In this document: in pieces, positions 7,372-14,984 of the stretch | How positions within the stretch are numbered: position 1 is the first letter of the stretch | Layout: every line of letters starts with the position of its first letter | Origin: Streptomyces sp. NBC_00536 | GTDB lineage: Bacteria > Actinomycetota > Actinomycetes > Streptomycetales > Streptomycetaceae | Assembly: GCF_036346295.1 (NCBI RefSeq) | Contig: NZ_CP107819.1 | Coordinates: 3,658,001 to 3,722,000, forward strand | Direction: 5' to 3' | Length of the DNA: 64,000 nt | Program-made: the position numbers and the translations under genes | Notes under the pieces: generated by a model | The model's input: the letters and a program-made list of their open reading frames with translations, nothing else | The model's database searches: none | What the model was told of the DNA's origin: nothing

Positions 7372-8457
7372 TCAATGGCCGGGGCCCGTGCCCTTGTCGA
7401 GGACGAGGTCGGCCGACCAGGCTTCGCCGAACTTGGTCTTGGTGCCGTCGGCATTGGTGGAGTACACGCCCTCCAGCGGAACCTTTTCACCCGCCGGTGA
7501 GGATTCGAGGATGTCGCAGACGTCGGCGACCGATGCCACCGGCGTGTCCTTCATGGTGGTCAGTACGTCCCCGGCACCCAGCTGGGCTTTGGCCGCTGGC
7601 GAGTTCGTCCGGGAGTCGATGACGAACACCCCGGTCACCCCGTCGGCGATCAGCTTCTTCTGGGCGTTCTCCGCGTCCGTCTGGTCCTTGGCCTCGACGT
7701 AGTACGCGCTGAGGTCCGGGTCGTCCAGCCCCACGAGGGTCCAGCCCGGGTCGTTCTTCACGGCCCCGTCGGCCAGGGTGTCGAGCAGGGGCCGGGCGTG
7801 GTCGCTGGTGATGGCGTAGAACTGCCCCTGTGTCTCGCCGGTGGAGGCCAGCACGTTGATCCCGACGACCTTCCCCTTGCTGTTGAGCAGCGGGCCGCCG
7901 GAGTTGCCCGGGTTTATGGTCGCGGAGTGCTCGATCGTGGCGGGATAGCGCGGGAGCGAGGTCGACGGTTCGGCGTTCACGATGCTCGGGTTCTGCACCG
8001 AGCCGGCCGTGTAGACGACCTTCTGGTTGGCATCGCCGAGCCCCGCCGGGTAGCCGAGCGAGATGACGGTGTCGGCCGTCTGGACGTCCTTGCTCGTGCC
8101 GAATTCCAGGGCCTTCAGATCGGGTGGCACCGAGGCGAACGTCAGGACCGCCAGGTCCTCGCAGGGGTCGATCCCGACGACGCGGGCCGGTGCCGGGGGT
8201 CGGTCCCCGACCGAGACCTTCAAGGAGGGCTCGCCCTGCACCACGTGGGCAGCGGTGGCGATGAGCCCCTTGCCCGCGTCGTAGACGAAACCGGTGCCCG
8301 CGCCGTACTTCCCCGTGACGAGCACGGTGGCAGGCGCCGCCCGTTCGTAGATCTTCTTGGGGTCGACCTGGTCCGCCGACGCGGACGGGCCGACCAGGGC
8401 CCCGAGCACCACTGTCGCGGCAATCACCACGCTGCTGCGCCGCACCTTCATGCGCAC
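7372..8457 (-). CDS. Secreted trypsin-like serine protease with PDZ-like domain (HtrA/DegP type)
   Basis: A 361-residue exported protease. A signal peptide (VVIAATVVLGALVGPSASA) covers about residues 8-28. The catalytic triad is visible as His in TAAHVV, Asp in CEDLAVL and Ser in NPGNSGGPLL. Residues about 265-330 resemble a PDZ domain (GVFVIDSRTNSPAAKAQLGA then GDVLTTMKDTPV). Such proteases act outside the membrane in protein quality control. The start could be the GTG at 8457 or the ATG at 8451; GGAAGG fits the ATG better. It appears to be monocistronic. Confidence 0.88.
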   Translation of the reverse strand: MRMKVRRSSVVIAATVVLGALVGPSASADQVDPKKIYERAAPATVLVTGKYGAGTGFVYDAGKGLIATAAHVVQGEPSLKVSVGDRPPAPARVVGIDPCEDLAVLTFASVPPDLKALEFGTSKDVQTADTVISLGYPAGLGDANQKVVYTAGSVQNPSIVNAEPSTSLPRYPATIEHSATINPGNSGGPLLNSKGKVVGINVLASTGETQGQFYAITSDHARPLLDTLADGAVKNDPGWTLVGLDDPDLSAYYVEAKDQTDAENAQKKLIADGVTGVFVIDSRTNSPAAKAQLGAGDVLTTMKDTPVASVADVCDILESSPAGEKVPLEGVYSTNADGTKTKFGEAWSADLVLDKGTGPGH

Positions 8458-8546
8458 GCCACCTTCCGAGGACGGATCCCCTCCCTCAGGCTAATCCCGC
8501 CGCCCCGGGGTGTCCTGGCAAGCCCGCGGGCGCCGAACGCACCGCG

Positions 8547-8572
8547 GCCCCCGCCCGGACGGGGGCGGGGGC
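8547..8572 (-). terminator. GC-rich hairpin terminator after the symporter
   Basis: A 10-bp stem (GCCCCCGCCC with GGGCGGGGGC) and a 6-base loop, about 40 bases past the symporter stop and before the protease start. Confidence 0.65.
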
Positions 8573-8612
8573 TGCGATGAGTGGGGTGGTGGCGTGAGGT
8601 GAGGGCGTACGG

Positions 8613-9977
8613 TCAGACGGCGACCGGGACCTTTTCCTCGGCCACGGCGGGCGCATCCGGCGCGTCAGCGGACGCCTCGGCGGACGGGAGTTCGTCCAGC
8701 GGGGAGGACGAGGCGGCGGCGTAGGCCGTGCGGTCCAGGATGCCTTCGCGGGCGGCGACGATGACCGGGACCAGGGCCTGGCCGGCCACGTTGGTGGCGG
8801 TGCGCATCATGTCGAGGATCGGGTCGATCGCCATCAGCAGGCCGACACCGGCCAGCGGCAGGCCCAGCGTGGACAGGGTCAGGGTCAGCATCACGGTCGC
8901 GCCGGTCAGACCGGCGGTGGCGGCGGAGCCGACCACGGAGACGAACGCGATCAGCAGGTAGTCACCGACACCCAGCGGCACGTCGAAGATCTGCGCGATG
9001 AAGATCGCGGCGAGCGCCGGGTAGATCGCGGCGCAGCCGTCCATCTTCGTGGTCGCCCCGAACGGGACGGCGAAAGACGCGTAGTTCTTCGGGACGCCGA
9101 GGCGCTCGGTGACCTTCTGGGTGACCGGCATCGTGCCGACCGAGGAGCGCGAGACGAAGGCCAGCTGGATCGCGGGCCAGGCGCCCTTGAAGAACTGGAC
9201 CGGGTTGACCTTGGCGACGGTGGCGAGCAGCAGCGGGTAGACGCCGAACATCACGAGTGCGCAGCCGATGTACACGTCGGCGGTGAAAACGGCGTACTTG
9301 CCGATCAGGTCCCAGCCGTAGCTGGCGATGGCGGTGCCGATGAGGCCGACCGTACCGATCGGGGCGAGCCGGATGACCCACCACAGGGCCTTCTGGAGGA
9401 GTTCCAGGACCGACTCGGCGAGCGTGAGCACCGGCTGCGCCTTCGACCCCAGCTGGAGGGCGGCGATACCGGCGACGGCGGCCAGGAAGACGATCTGGAG
9501 CACGTTCAGCTCGGTGAACGGCGTGATGATGTCCTTCGGCACGATGCCGGTCAGGAAGTCGATCCAGGAGCCGTGCCGCTTGGGCTCCTTGCCGTCGGCG
9601 GCGGTGAGGCCGGTGCCCGAGCCCGGGTTGGTCAGCAGGCCGATCGCGAGGCCGATGCCGACCGCGATCAGCGAGGTGATCATGAACCAGAGCAGCGTGC
9701 GCGAGGCGAGGCGGGCGGCGTTGTTCACCTTCCGCAGGTTGGTGACCGACACCAGGATGGCGAAGAAGACGAGCGGGGCGACGGCCAGCTTGAGGAGCTG
9801 GACGAAGATGTCGCCGATCTTCTCCAGGGTGGTGGCCAGCCAGCTGATGTCCTGGCTGCGCGAGAGCCAGCCGAACAGCACGCCGAGCACGAGACCGGTG
9901 ACGATCTGGGCCCAGAAGGGGAACTTGAAGGAGGACTTGGAGGAGGCCTTTGCGGGGGCCTCGGGGGTCGCGGACAC
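8613..9977 (-). CDS. Dicarboxylate/amino acid:cation symporter (DAACS family), possible cystine importer
   Basis: A ~454-residue sodium- or proton-coupled transporter of the glutamate-transporter fold with about eight membrane helices. The hairpin-1 serine-rich motif is SRSSVGTMPVT, the TM7 motif is KMDGCA, and TM8 contains IDPILDMMRTATNVAGQ with the conserved Asp, Arg-Thr and Asn of the substrate site. The last position, Asp in GltPh (D405), is Gln here. The GTG at 9977 is favoured over the one at 9983 because GGAG is 7 bases upstream. Just upstream is a leader peptide with a run of Cys codons. The DAACS family includes cystine carriers (TcyP), so a cystine role is a reasonable inference, though not proven. 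Confidence 0.9.
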   Translation of the reverse strand: MSATPEAPAKASSKSSFKFPFWAQIVTGLVLGVLFGWLSRSQDISWLATTLEKIGDIFVQLLKLAVAPLVFFAILVSVTNLRKVNNAARLASRTLLWFMITSLIAVGIGLAIGLLTNPGSGTGLTAADGKEPKRHGSWIDFLTGIVPKDIITPFTELNVLQIVFLAAVAGIAALQLGSKAQPVLTLAESVLELLQKALWWVIRLAPIGTVGLIGTAIASYGWDLIGKYAVFTADVYIGCALVMFGVYPLLLATVAKVNPVQFFKGAWPAIQLAFVSRSSVGTMPVTQKVTERLGVPKNYASFAVPFGATTKMDGCAAIYPALAAIFIAQIFDVPLGVGDYLLIAFVSVVGSAATAGLTGATVMLTLTLSTLGLPLAGVGLLMAIDPILDMMRTATNVAGQALVPVIVAAREGILDRTAYAAASSSPLDELPSAEASADAPDAPAVAEEKVPVAV

Positions 9978-10070
9978 GGACACTCTCCGGGTGGTGGTGG
10001 TGATGCGGTACAGCAGCCGGAAGATGGCCGGCCGGGACCGCTGCTGCCTACGTGCGCTGGATCAGCTGGA

Positions 10071-10148
10071 TCAGCGACAGCAGCAACAGGCCGCGGACGC
10101 GCGGCGGCAGAGGTCGACGTGCAGGCGCGCCACGAGCAGGGTGCTCAT
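10071..10148 (-). CDS. Polycysteine leader peptide upstream of the symporter
   Basis: A 25-codon ORF. It begins MSTLLVARLHVDLC, continues RRASAA, and ends CCCCR followed by TGA. The (R)LHVDLCR core and terminal Cys run match the actinobacterial cysteine-responsive leader peptides described in mycobacteria and annotated in Streptomyces. In that family, ribosome progress through the Cys codons controls the downstream gene. The stop is about 93 bases before the symporter start. The gap contains a possible hairpin (CAGCAG paired with CTGCTG). No strong Shine-Dalgarno precedes the ATG, so it may be translated from a short or leaderless transcript. Confidence 0.75.
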   Translation of the reverse strand: MSTLLVARLHVDLCRRASAACCCCR

Positions 10149-10172
10149 GGCTTCGAAGGGCGCAGCTGACGT

Positions 10173-10182
10173 CAACATGTTG
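10173..10182. promoter_or_regulatory. 10-bp palindrome in symporter promoter region
   Basis: CAACATGTTG is perfectly self-complementary and lies 25 bases upstream of the leader-peptide start, close to where the transcription start should be. Confidence 0.3.
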
Positions 10183-10200
10183 AACACGCTAACACTTATC

Positions 10201-10234
10201 CTTTGAGAATCTCAAAGGAGTGCTTTGAGCACTC
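10201..10234. promoter_or_regulatory. Tandem inverted repeats, operator candidate for symporter
   Basis: CTTTGAGAATCTCAAAG (10201-10217) is an 8-1-8 perfect palindrome. It is followed directly by GAGTGCTTTGAGCACTC (10218-10234), a 6-5-6 palindrome. CTTTGAG or its complement appears three times. The array sits between the upstream terminator and the leader peptide, where the promoter must be. This suggests a repressor or activator in addition to the leader peptide. Confidence 0.5.
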
Positions 10235-10241
10235 AACACGA

Positions 10242-10282
10242 AAGCGCCCCGGCGCCGGGGTCATCCCGGCGCCGGGGCGCTT
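10242..10282 (-). terminator. Strong hairpin terminator after the DUF4229 gene
   Basis: An 18-bp perfect stem beginning AAGCGCCCCGGCGCCGGG (10242-10259) pairs with 10265-10282 across a 5-base loop. On the minus strand it is followed by CTTTCGTGTT. It lies about 30 bases past the stop of the gene at 10315. Confidence 0.85.
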
Positions 10283-10314
10283 CGAACGAAGGAAGAGAAA
10301 GAGGAGAGAGAAGG

Positions 10315-10623
10315 TCAGTGCGCGCGGGCGGCGTCGTCCGCCGCGTCCTCCTGGGCACGGTTCTCGGCGAGCCGCTCCTTCGCACCCGCGACGCGTCCCG
10401 CGATCTGCTCCGACATCACGTCGCGCTGCTTGCGCAGCAGCACGAAGGAGAGCGGCGCGGAGAGCACCAGCGCGAGCAGGGCGACCCAGGCGAGGTTGGC
10501 CTTGCCGAGCGAGGACGGCACGACACCGACCTTGACCAGGGCCAGGACGAGGACGAAGCAGCCCACGAAGATGGCCAGCCGCATCGTCGTGTAGCGGATC
10601 GTTGCGCTCGGCTTGAGGGACAC
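10315..10623 (-). CDS. DUF4229 domain membrane protein
   Basis: A 102-residue protein with two membrane helices (MRLAIFVGCFVLVLALVKV and LAWVALLALVLSAPLSFVLL). A charged cytoplasmic tail (RKQRDVMSEQIAGRVAGAKE) follows. This matches the small actinobacterial DUF4229 family of unknown function, which commonly sits next to menaquinone genes as it does here. The start is GTG with AAGGGG upstream. A strong terminator follows. Confidence 0.8.
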   Translation of the reverse strand: MSLKPSATIRYTTMRLAIFVGCFVLVLALVKVGVVPSSLGKANLAWVALLALVLSAPLSFVLLRKQRDVMSEQIAGRVAGAKERLAENRAQEDAADDAARAH

Positions 10624-10728
10624 GGTGACCCCTTCTCTCTGTCTGCGTCGGCTGCGGGCGTCGGTACGCCCTGATACGTGCCCGTCCAGTGAAGCATGCC
10701 GGGCCCCCCGCCTCGCCCGCCGGGGCCC

Positions 10729-11271
10729 TCAGCGCAGATTCAGCAGCATGGTCACGTCATCGCGGTCGTCGCCCGGGGCGACGCGGATCGCGCCGGGTAC
10801 GCGGCCCACCTCGCGGTATCCGCAGGAGACGTAGAAGCGCTCCAGGCCGAGCCCGCCGCGGCAGCCGAGCCGGATCGCGTCGATCCCCTCGATGCCGCGG
10901 GCCGCGTCGGCGACGGCCGCCATCAGCGCGCGTCCGGCGCCCCGGCCCTGGAGGCCGGGCGCGACCATCACCGTGTACACCCAGAGCCAGTGCCGCATCA
11001 GCGCGTGCGAGTTGAGCGCGAGGAACGCCGTCGCCGCGACCCGGCCGTCCCGGTCCCGCCCGACGACCAGCCGGGTGCGGCCCTCCGTCATCGCGACGAG
11101 GTGCCTGAGCAGCTCGGGGCGCACGACCTCGTGGGTGACGGGCGGTACGAAGCCCACGGCGCCGCCGGCGTTGGACACCTCGACCCACAGGTCGAGGATC
11201 TCCGCGTGCAGGGCGGGGTCGACGACCGGGTCGGCGGTGAAGGTGAGCAAGGCGGGGGCCGTAATGGTCAT
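10729..11271 (-). CDS. GNAT family N-acetyltransferase
   Basis: A 180-residue acetyltransferase. Motif A is VYTVMVAPGLQGRGAGRALM (V-x-P-x-x-Q-G-R-G-x-G-x-x-L pattern), the acetyl-CoA pyrophosphate loop. It is followed by IRLGCRGGLGLERFYVSCGY, matching motif B with the terminal FYxxxGY. The ATG start is at 11271. It lies between DUF4229 and mqnE without an obvious operon link. The substrate is unknown. Confidence 0.85.
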   Translation of the reverse strand: MTITAPALLTFTADPVVDPALHAEILDLWVEVSNAGGAVGFVPPVTHEVVRPELLRHLVAMTEGRTRLVVGRDRDGRVAATAFLALNSHALMRHWLWVYTVMVAPGLQGRGAGRALMAAVADAARGIEGIDAIRLGCRGGLGLERFYVSCGYREVGRVPGAIRVAPGDDRDDVTMLLNLR

Positions 11272-11315
11272 ATGCGAAGGCTAGCCATTACCCGCACCCT
11301 TCGGCAACGACCGGA

Positions 11316-11345
11316 AGGCCCCGGTCCACAAGTGGACCAGGGCCT
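11316..11345 (-). terminator. Hairpin terminator after mqnE
   Basis: AGGCCCCGGTCCAC pairs with GTGGACCAGGGCCT across a 2-base loop; one pair is G-U or mismatched depending on the strand. It is 24 bases past the mqnE stop. Confidence 0.7.
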
Positions 11346-11369
11346 CCCGTCAGCACAAAGGAGCCGGAA

Positions 11370-12533
11370 TCAGAGCCGCATCGCCTGCGGCTCGTCGCGC
11401 AGCCCCGCGTCCGGCCCCGGGTACTCCCGGATGATCTCGTAGCGGGTGTTGCGCTCGACCGGGCGGAAGCCCGCGTCCCGGATCAGCTCCAGCAGGTCGT
11501 CACGGCCCAGCTTGTTCGGCGTGCCGTAGTTGTCCGCGTCGTGCGTGATCTTGTACTCGACGACCGAACCGTCCATGTCGTCCGCGCCGTGCTGGAGCGC
11601 CAGCTGGGCGGTCTGCACGCCGTGCATCACCCAGAAGACCTTGACGTGCGGGACGTTGTCGAAGAGCAGCCGCGAGACCGCGAAGGTCTTCAGCGCCTCG
11701 GCGCCGGTCGCCATCGTCGTCCGCGCCTGGAGCTTGTTGCGGACCTTGCCGTCCTTCATGTCCACGAAGTCGTGCTGGTAGCGCAGCGGGATGAAGACCT
11801 GGAAGCCGCCGGTCTCGTCCTGCAGCTCGCGCAGCCGGAGCACGTGGTCCACGCGGTGGCGCGGCTCCTCGATGTGCCCGTACAGCATCGTGCACGGGGT
11901 CTTGAGACCCTTCTCGTGCGCGAGGCGGTGGATGCGCGACCAGTCTTCCCAGTGGGTGCGGTGGTCGACGATGTGCTGACGGACCTCCCAGTCGAAGATC
12001 TCCGCGCCGCCGCCGGTGAGCGACTCCAGGCCGGCCTCGATCAGCTCGTCCAGGATCTCGGACGCCGTGAGACCGGAGATCGTCTCGAAGTGGTGGATCT
12101 CCGTCGCCGTGAACGCCTTCAGCGAGACGTTCGGCAGCGCCTTCTTCAGCTCGCTCAGCGAGCGCGGGTAGTACCGCCACGGCAGGTTGGGGTGCAGGCC
12201 GTTGACGATGTGCAGCTCGGTGAGGTTCTCGTTCTCCATGGTCTTGGCCAGGCGAACGGCTTCCTCGATGCGCATCGTGTACGCGTCCTTCTCGCCCGGC
12301 TTGCGCTGGAACGAGCAGTAGGCGCAGGAGGCGGTGCAGACGTTCGTCATGTTGAGGTGACGGTTGACGTTGAAGTGGACCACGTCACCGTTCTTGCGGG
12401 TCCGCACCTCGTGGGCGAGGCCACCGAGCCAGGCCAGATCGTCCGACTCGTAGAGGGCGATGCCGTCCTCACGCGTCAGCCGCTCGCCGGAGCGGACCTT
12501 CTCCTCCAGCTCGCGCTTGAGCCCAGCGTCCAT
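11370..12533 (-). CDS. mqnE: Aminofutalosine synthase MqnE (radical SAM)
   Basis: A 387-residue radical SAM enzyme of the futalosine pathway of menaquinone synthesis, converting the MqnA product to aminofutalosine. The iron-sulfur cluster motif is CTASCAYC (CxxxCxxC) near residue 65. Downstream are ELHIVNGLHPNLPWRYY, FTATEIHHFETISGLT and SLTGGGAEIFDWEVRQHI, all typical of MqnE rather than MqnC. The ATG at 12533 has AGGAGG 10 bases upstream, which rules out longer N-termini. It lies beside an AsnC regulator and the ubiX, ubiA and ubiD genes of the same pathway. Two 12-bp direct repeats lie in its leader (12551-12574). Confidence 0.93.
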   Translation of the reverse strand: MDAGLKRELEEKVRSGERLTREDGIALYESDDLAWLGGLAHEVRTRKNGDVVHFNVNRHLNMTNVCTASCAYCSFQRKPGEKDAYTMRIEEAVRLAKTMENENLTELHIVNGLHPNLPWRYYPRSLSELKKALPNVSLKAFTATEIHHFETISGLTASEILDELIEAGLESLTGGGAEIFDWEVRQHIVDHRTHWEDWSRIHRLAHEKGLKTPCTMLYGHIEEPRHRVDHVLRLRELQDETGGFQVFIPLRYQHDFVDMKDGKVRNKLQARTTMATGAEALKTFAVSRLLFDNVPHVKVFWVMHGVQTAQLALQHGADDMDGSVVEYKITHDADNYGTPNKLGRDDLLELIRDAGFRPVERNTRYEIIREYPGPDAGLRDEPQAMRL

Positions 12534-12606
12534 CTGCCGGTCGCCTCCTGTGTCTGTCCTGCTGTCTGTCCTGCTATGTCTGTCGTGACCCCGACCCACC
12601 GTACTC

Positions 12607-13062
12607 TCAGTGCTCTTCCGGCAGTTCCCCGACCCGGTTCTCCCACTTGGTGGAGAGCACGATGGTGGTGCGGGTCCGGGAGACACCCTTGGTGCCGGAC
12701 AGCCTGCGGATGATCTTCTCCAGGCCGTCCACGTCGTTCGCGCGCACCTTGAGCATGAAGGAGTCGTCGCCCGCGATGAACCAGCAGTCCTCGATCTCCG
12801 CGAGGTCGCGCAGCCGCCGGGCCACGTCCTCGTGGTCCGCGGCGTCGGAGAGGGAGATGCCGATCAGCGCGGTGACGCCGAGGCCGAGCGAGGCCGCGTC
12901 CACGGTCGCGCGGTAGCCGGTGATCACACCGGCCGTTTCCAGCCGGTTGATCCGGTCGGTGACGCTGGGGCCGGAGAGGCCCACGAGCCGGCCCAGCTCC
13001 GCGTAGGAGGCACGGCCGTTCTCCCGGAGGGCCTGGATGAGCTGCCTGTCCACGGTGTCCAT
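12607..13062 (-). CDS. Lrp/AsnC family transcriptional regulator
   Basis: A 151-residue feast/famine regulator. The N-terminal helix-turn-helix reads MDTVDRQLIQALRENGRASY then AELGRLVGLSGPSVTDRINR. The C-terminal RAM (ligand-binding) domain contains CWFIAGDDSFMLKVRANDVD and the segment TRTTIVLSTKWENR. The start is taken at 13062; ATG codons at 13080 and a GTG further out are possible. It sits between mqnE and the divergent 44-residue gene. Inverted repeats at 13122-13168 are plausible binding sites. Its place in a menaquinone cluster suggests a role there, which is an inference. Confidence 0.88.
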   Translation of the reverse strand: MDTVDRQLIQALRENGRASYAELGRLVGLSGPSVTDRINRLETAGVITGYRATVDAASLGLGVTALIGISLSDAADHEDVARRLRDLAEIEDCWFIAGDDSFMLKVRANDVDGLEKIIRRLSGTKGVSRTRTTIVLSTKWENRVGELPEEH

Positions 13063-13121
13063 ATACCTGGAGCCTTCCATTATTCGGCGATCCCGCAAGT
13101 TTACGTATAGAATCTAAGGCA

Positions 13122-13168
13122 CACAGGGTCAACACCCTGTGAATCTTTCAACAGATCAACGATGATCT
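13122..13168. promoter_or_regulatory. Two inverted repeats between the AsnC gene and a divergent small gene
   Basis: CACAGGGT-4-ACCCTGTG (13122-13141) and AGATCA-4-TGATCT (13153-13168) are both perfect. They lie in the shared promoter region and could be Lrp/AsnC-type sites. The first could alternatively be a hairpin. Confidence 0.45.
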
Positions 13169-13192
13169 GACGATCTTCAGGAGTGGTTCACC

Positions 13193-13327
13193 GTGTACAC
13201 GATCGAGATGGCCTACGCGCAGATGCGACAGCTCCAGGAGCTGGCCAACCGATCCCGTGCCCACCAGCCCGCCGCAGCCCAGCGTGTCGACAAGGCCCGC
13301 AAGGCGTTCGGCGCCAAGAAGCGCTAG
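13193..13327 (+). CDS. Small basic conserved protein, 44 residues
   Basis: A short gene beginning with GTG and preceded by AGGAG 9 bases upstream. The product starts VYTIEMAYAQMRQLQELANR and ends KARKAFGAKKR. It is helical and basic, with Arg/Lys and Gln repeats, so nucleic-acid or membrane-surface binding is possible. Codon third positions are almost all G or C, as expected for a real Streptomyces gene. It is divergent from the AsnC regulator. Function is unknown. Confidence 0.7.
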   Translation: MYTIEMAYAQMRQLQELANRSRAHQPAAAQRVDKARKAFGAKKR

Positions 13328-13343
13328 TCCCGGTTCCCCCGGG

Positions 13344-14039
13344 CTAGTCCTCGCCAACACCCACACCGGGACCGGGAGCACGGGCCGCGCCCAGCTCCCC
13401 GTCCCAACGGCGGTACAGCCGGTGCGGCACCCCTGCCGCGTCCAGCACCCGCCCCGCGACGAAGTCAGCCAGATCCTGGATGTGCGTCGCACCCGCGTAG
13501 AACGCCGGAGAGGCGGGCAGCACCACTGCGCCCGCCTCGTCCAGCGTCACCAGTGCCTTGAGCGTCTGACCGCTCAGCGGGGTCTCCCGCACCACGACCA
13601 CCAGCCGGCGCCGCTCCTTGAGCGTGACGCTCGCCACCCGCTGGAGCAGGTCCTTCGACAGCCCCAGCGCCACCCCCGCCACGCACGCCGTGGACGCGGG
13701 CACGATGAGCATCCCCTTGACCGGGTACGAGCCCGATGACGGCCCGGCCGCCAGGTCCCCGGCGTTCCAGTACCGCACCGGGTCCAGATCGAGGCCGGTG
13801 AAGGTGCCCGGTTTCCCGTCGGCCCCCCGCTCCAGCCACTGCTCCAGGTCCGCGCGCCAGTGCGCGTCCCGGAAGGCGATCCCGGTCTCGTCCAGCAGCG
13901 TGAGCCGCGCGGACCGGCTGACCACCAGGTCCACGCTCTCCCCCGCCGCGAGCAGCCCCCGCAGCACGGACGCCGCGTACGGCGTACCGGACGCCCCCGA
14001 AACCCCGACCACCCAGGGGGTGCGCTTGCCGTCACTCAT
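13344..14039 (-). CDS. UbiX-family flavin prenyltransferase
   Basis: A 231-residue enzyme that makes prenylated FMN, the cofactor for UbiD-type decarboxylases. The N-terminal WVVGVSGASGTPYAASVLRG is the FMN-binding signature, and LVVVVRETPLSG near residue 155 is the family's second conserved block. It is adjacent to the UbiA- and UbiD-type genes, so it should supply cofactor to the decarboxylase at 15451. An insertion between residues 60 and 90 (WLERGADGKPGTFTGLDLDP) is longer than in E. coli UbiX. Confidence 0.9.
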   Translation of the reverse strand: MSDGKRTPWVVGVSGASGTPYAASVLRGLLAAGESVDLVVSRSARLTLLDETGIAFRDAHWRADLEQWLERGADGKPGTFTGLDLDPVRYWNAGDLAAGPSSGSYPVKGMLIVPASTACVAGVALGLSKDLLQRVASVTLKERRRLVVVVRETPLSGQTLKALVTLDEAGAVVLPASPAFYAGATHIQDLADFVAGRVLDAAGVPHRLYRRWDGELGAARAPGPGVGVGED

Positions 14040-14060
14040 GCGTCCGAGCCTATCCGGGAC

Positions 14061-14984
14061 TTAGAGCACCAGCCCCCGCACCATCAGGTCGCCCAGCGCG
14101 CACACGAAGAGCGCGATCCCGATGAAGCCGTTGACGGTGAAGAAGGCCCGGTTCAGCCGGGACAGGTCCTTGGGGGTCACGATCGTGTGCTCGTAGCCGA
14201 AGGCGGCCACCACGACGATCAGCCCGGTCCAGAAGAAGGCCCCCGCGCCGGTCGCCAGCGCGTACCAGACCAGCAGCCCGGTGGTCACGACATGACAGAC
14301 TCGCGACCCCCAAAGCGCCGCCGGGACACCGAAGCGGGCCGGGACGGACTTGACGCCCTCGGCGCGGTCGGCCGCCACGTCCTGGCAGCCGAAGATCAGG
14401 TCGAAGCCGCCGATCCACACGCCGACCGCGAGCCCGAGGATCACCGCGTCCCAGGACCACTCACCGGTGACCGCGAGCCAGGCCCCGACCGGACCCATCG
14501 CCTGGGCGAGCCCCAGGATGGCGTGCGGGAAGTTCGTGAACCGCTTGCCGTACGGGTACACCACCATCGGGATCACCGCGATGGGCGCCAGCGCCAGGCA
14601 CAGCGGGTTCAGCAGCGCCGCCGCCCCGAGGAACACGGCGAGCGCGATGCCCGCACCGGTCCAGGCGGAGCGTACGGAGACCGCGCCGGTCACCAGCTCG
14701 CGGCCCGCGGTGCGCGGGTTGCGGGCGTCGATCTCGCGGTCGATGATCCGGTTCGCGGCCATCGCGAAGGTGCGCAGGCCCACCATGGCGATGGTGACCA
14801 GCAGCAGCTTGACCCAGTGCACCTCACGGTCCAGCTGGAACATCGCGGTGAGCGCGGCGATGTAGGCGAAGGGCAGCGCGAAGACCGAGTGCTCGATCAT
14901 CACCAGCCGCAGGAACGCCTTCACCTTGCCGGTGGGCCGCGGCGCGGGGCCGGGTCCGACCACTTCGTCGGCGGTGGTCATCAT
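14061..14984 (-). CDS. UbiA-family prenyltransferase, menaquinone pathway (MqnP-like)
   Basis: A 307-residue membrane prenyltransferase with about eight to nine helices. The two Asp-rich motifs that bind Mg-diphosphate are NRIIDREIDARNPRTAGR and GCQDVAADRAEGVKSVPARF. It attaches the polyprenyl chain to the 1,4-dihydroxy-6-naphthoate ring in the futalosine route. Its ATG overlaps the stop of the upstream gene (ATGA), so it is cotranslated with the genes at 14981 and 15451. A 21-base gap separates it from ubiX. Confidence 0.9.
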   Translation of the reverse strand: MMTTADEVVGPGPAPRPTGKVKAFLRLVMIEHSVFALPFAYIAALTAMFQLDREVHWVKLLLVTIAMVGLRTFAMAANRIIDREIDARNPRTAGRELVTGAVSVRSAWTGAGIALAVFLGAAALLNPLCLALAPIAVIPMVVYPYGKRFTNFPHAILGLAQAMGPVGAWLAVTGEWSWDAVILGLAVGVWIGGFDLIFGCQDVAADRAEGVKSVPARFGVPAALWGSRVCHVVTTGLLVWYALATGAGAFFWTGLIVVVAAFGYEHTIVTPKDLSRLNRAFFTVNGFIGIALFVCALGDLMVRGLVL

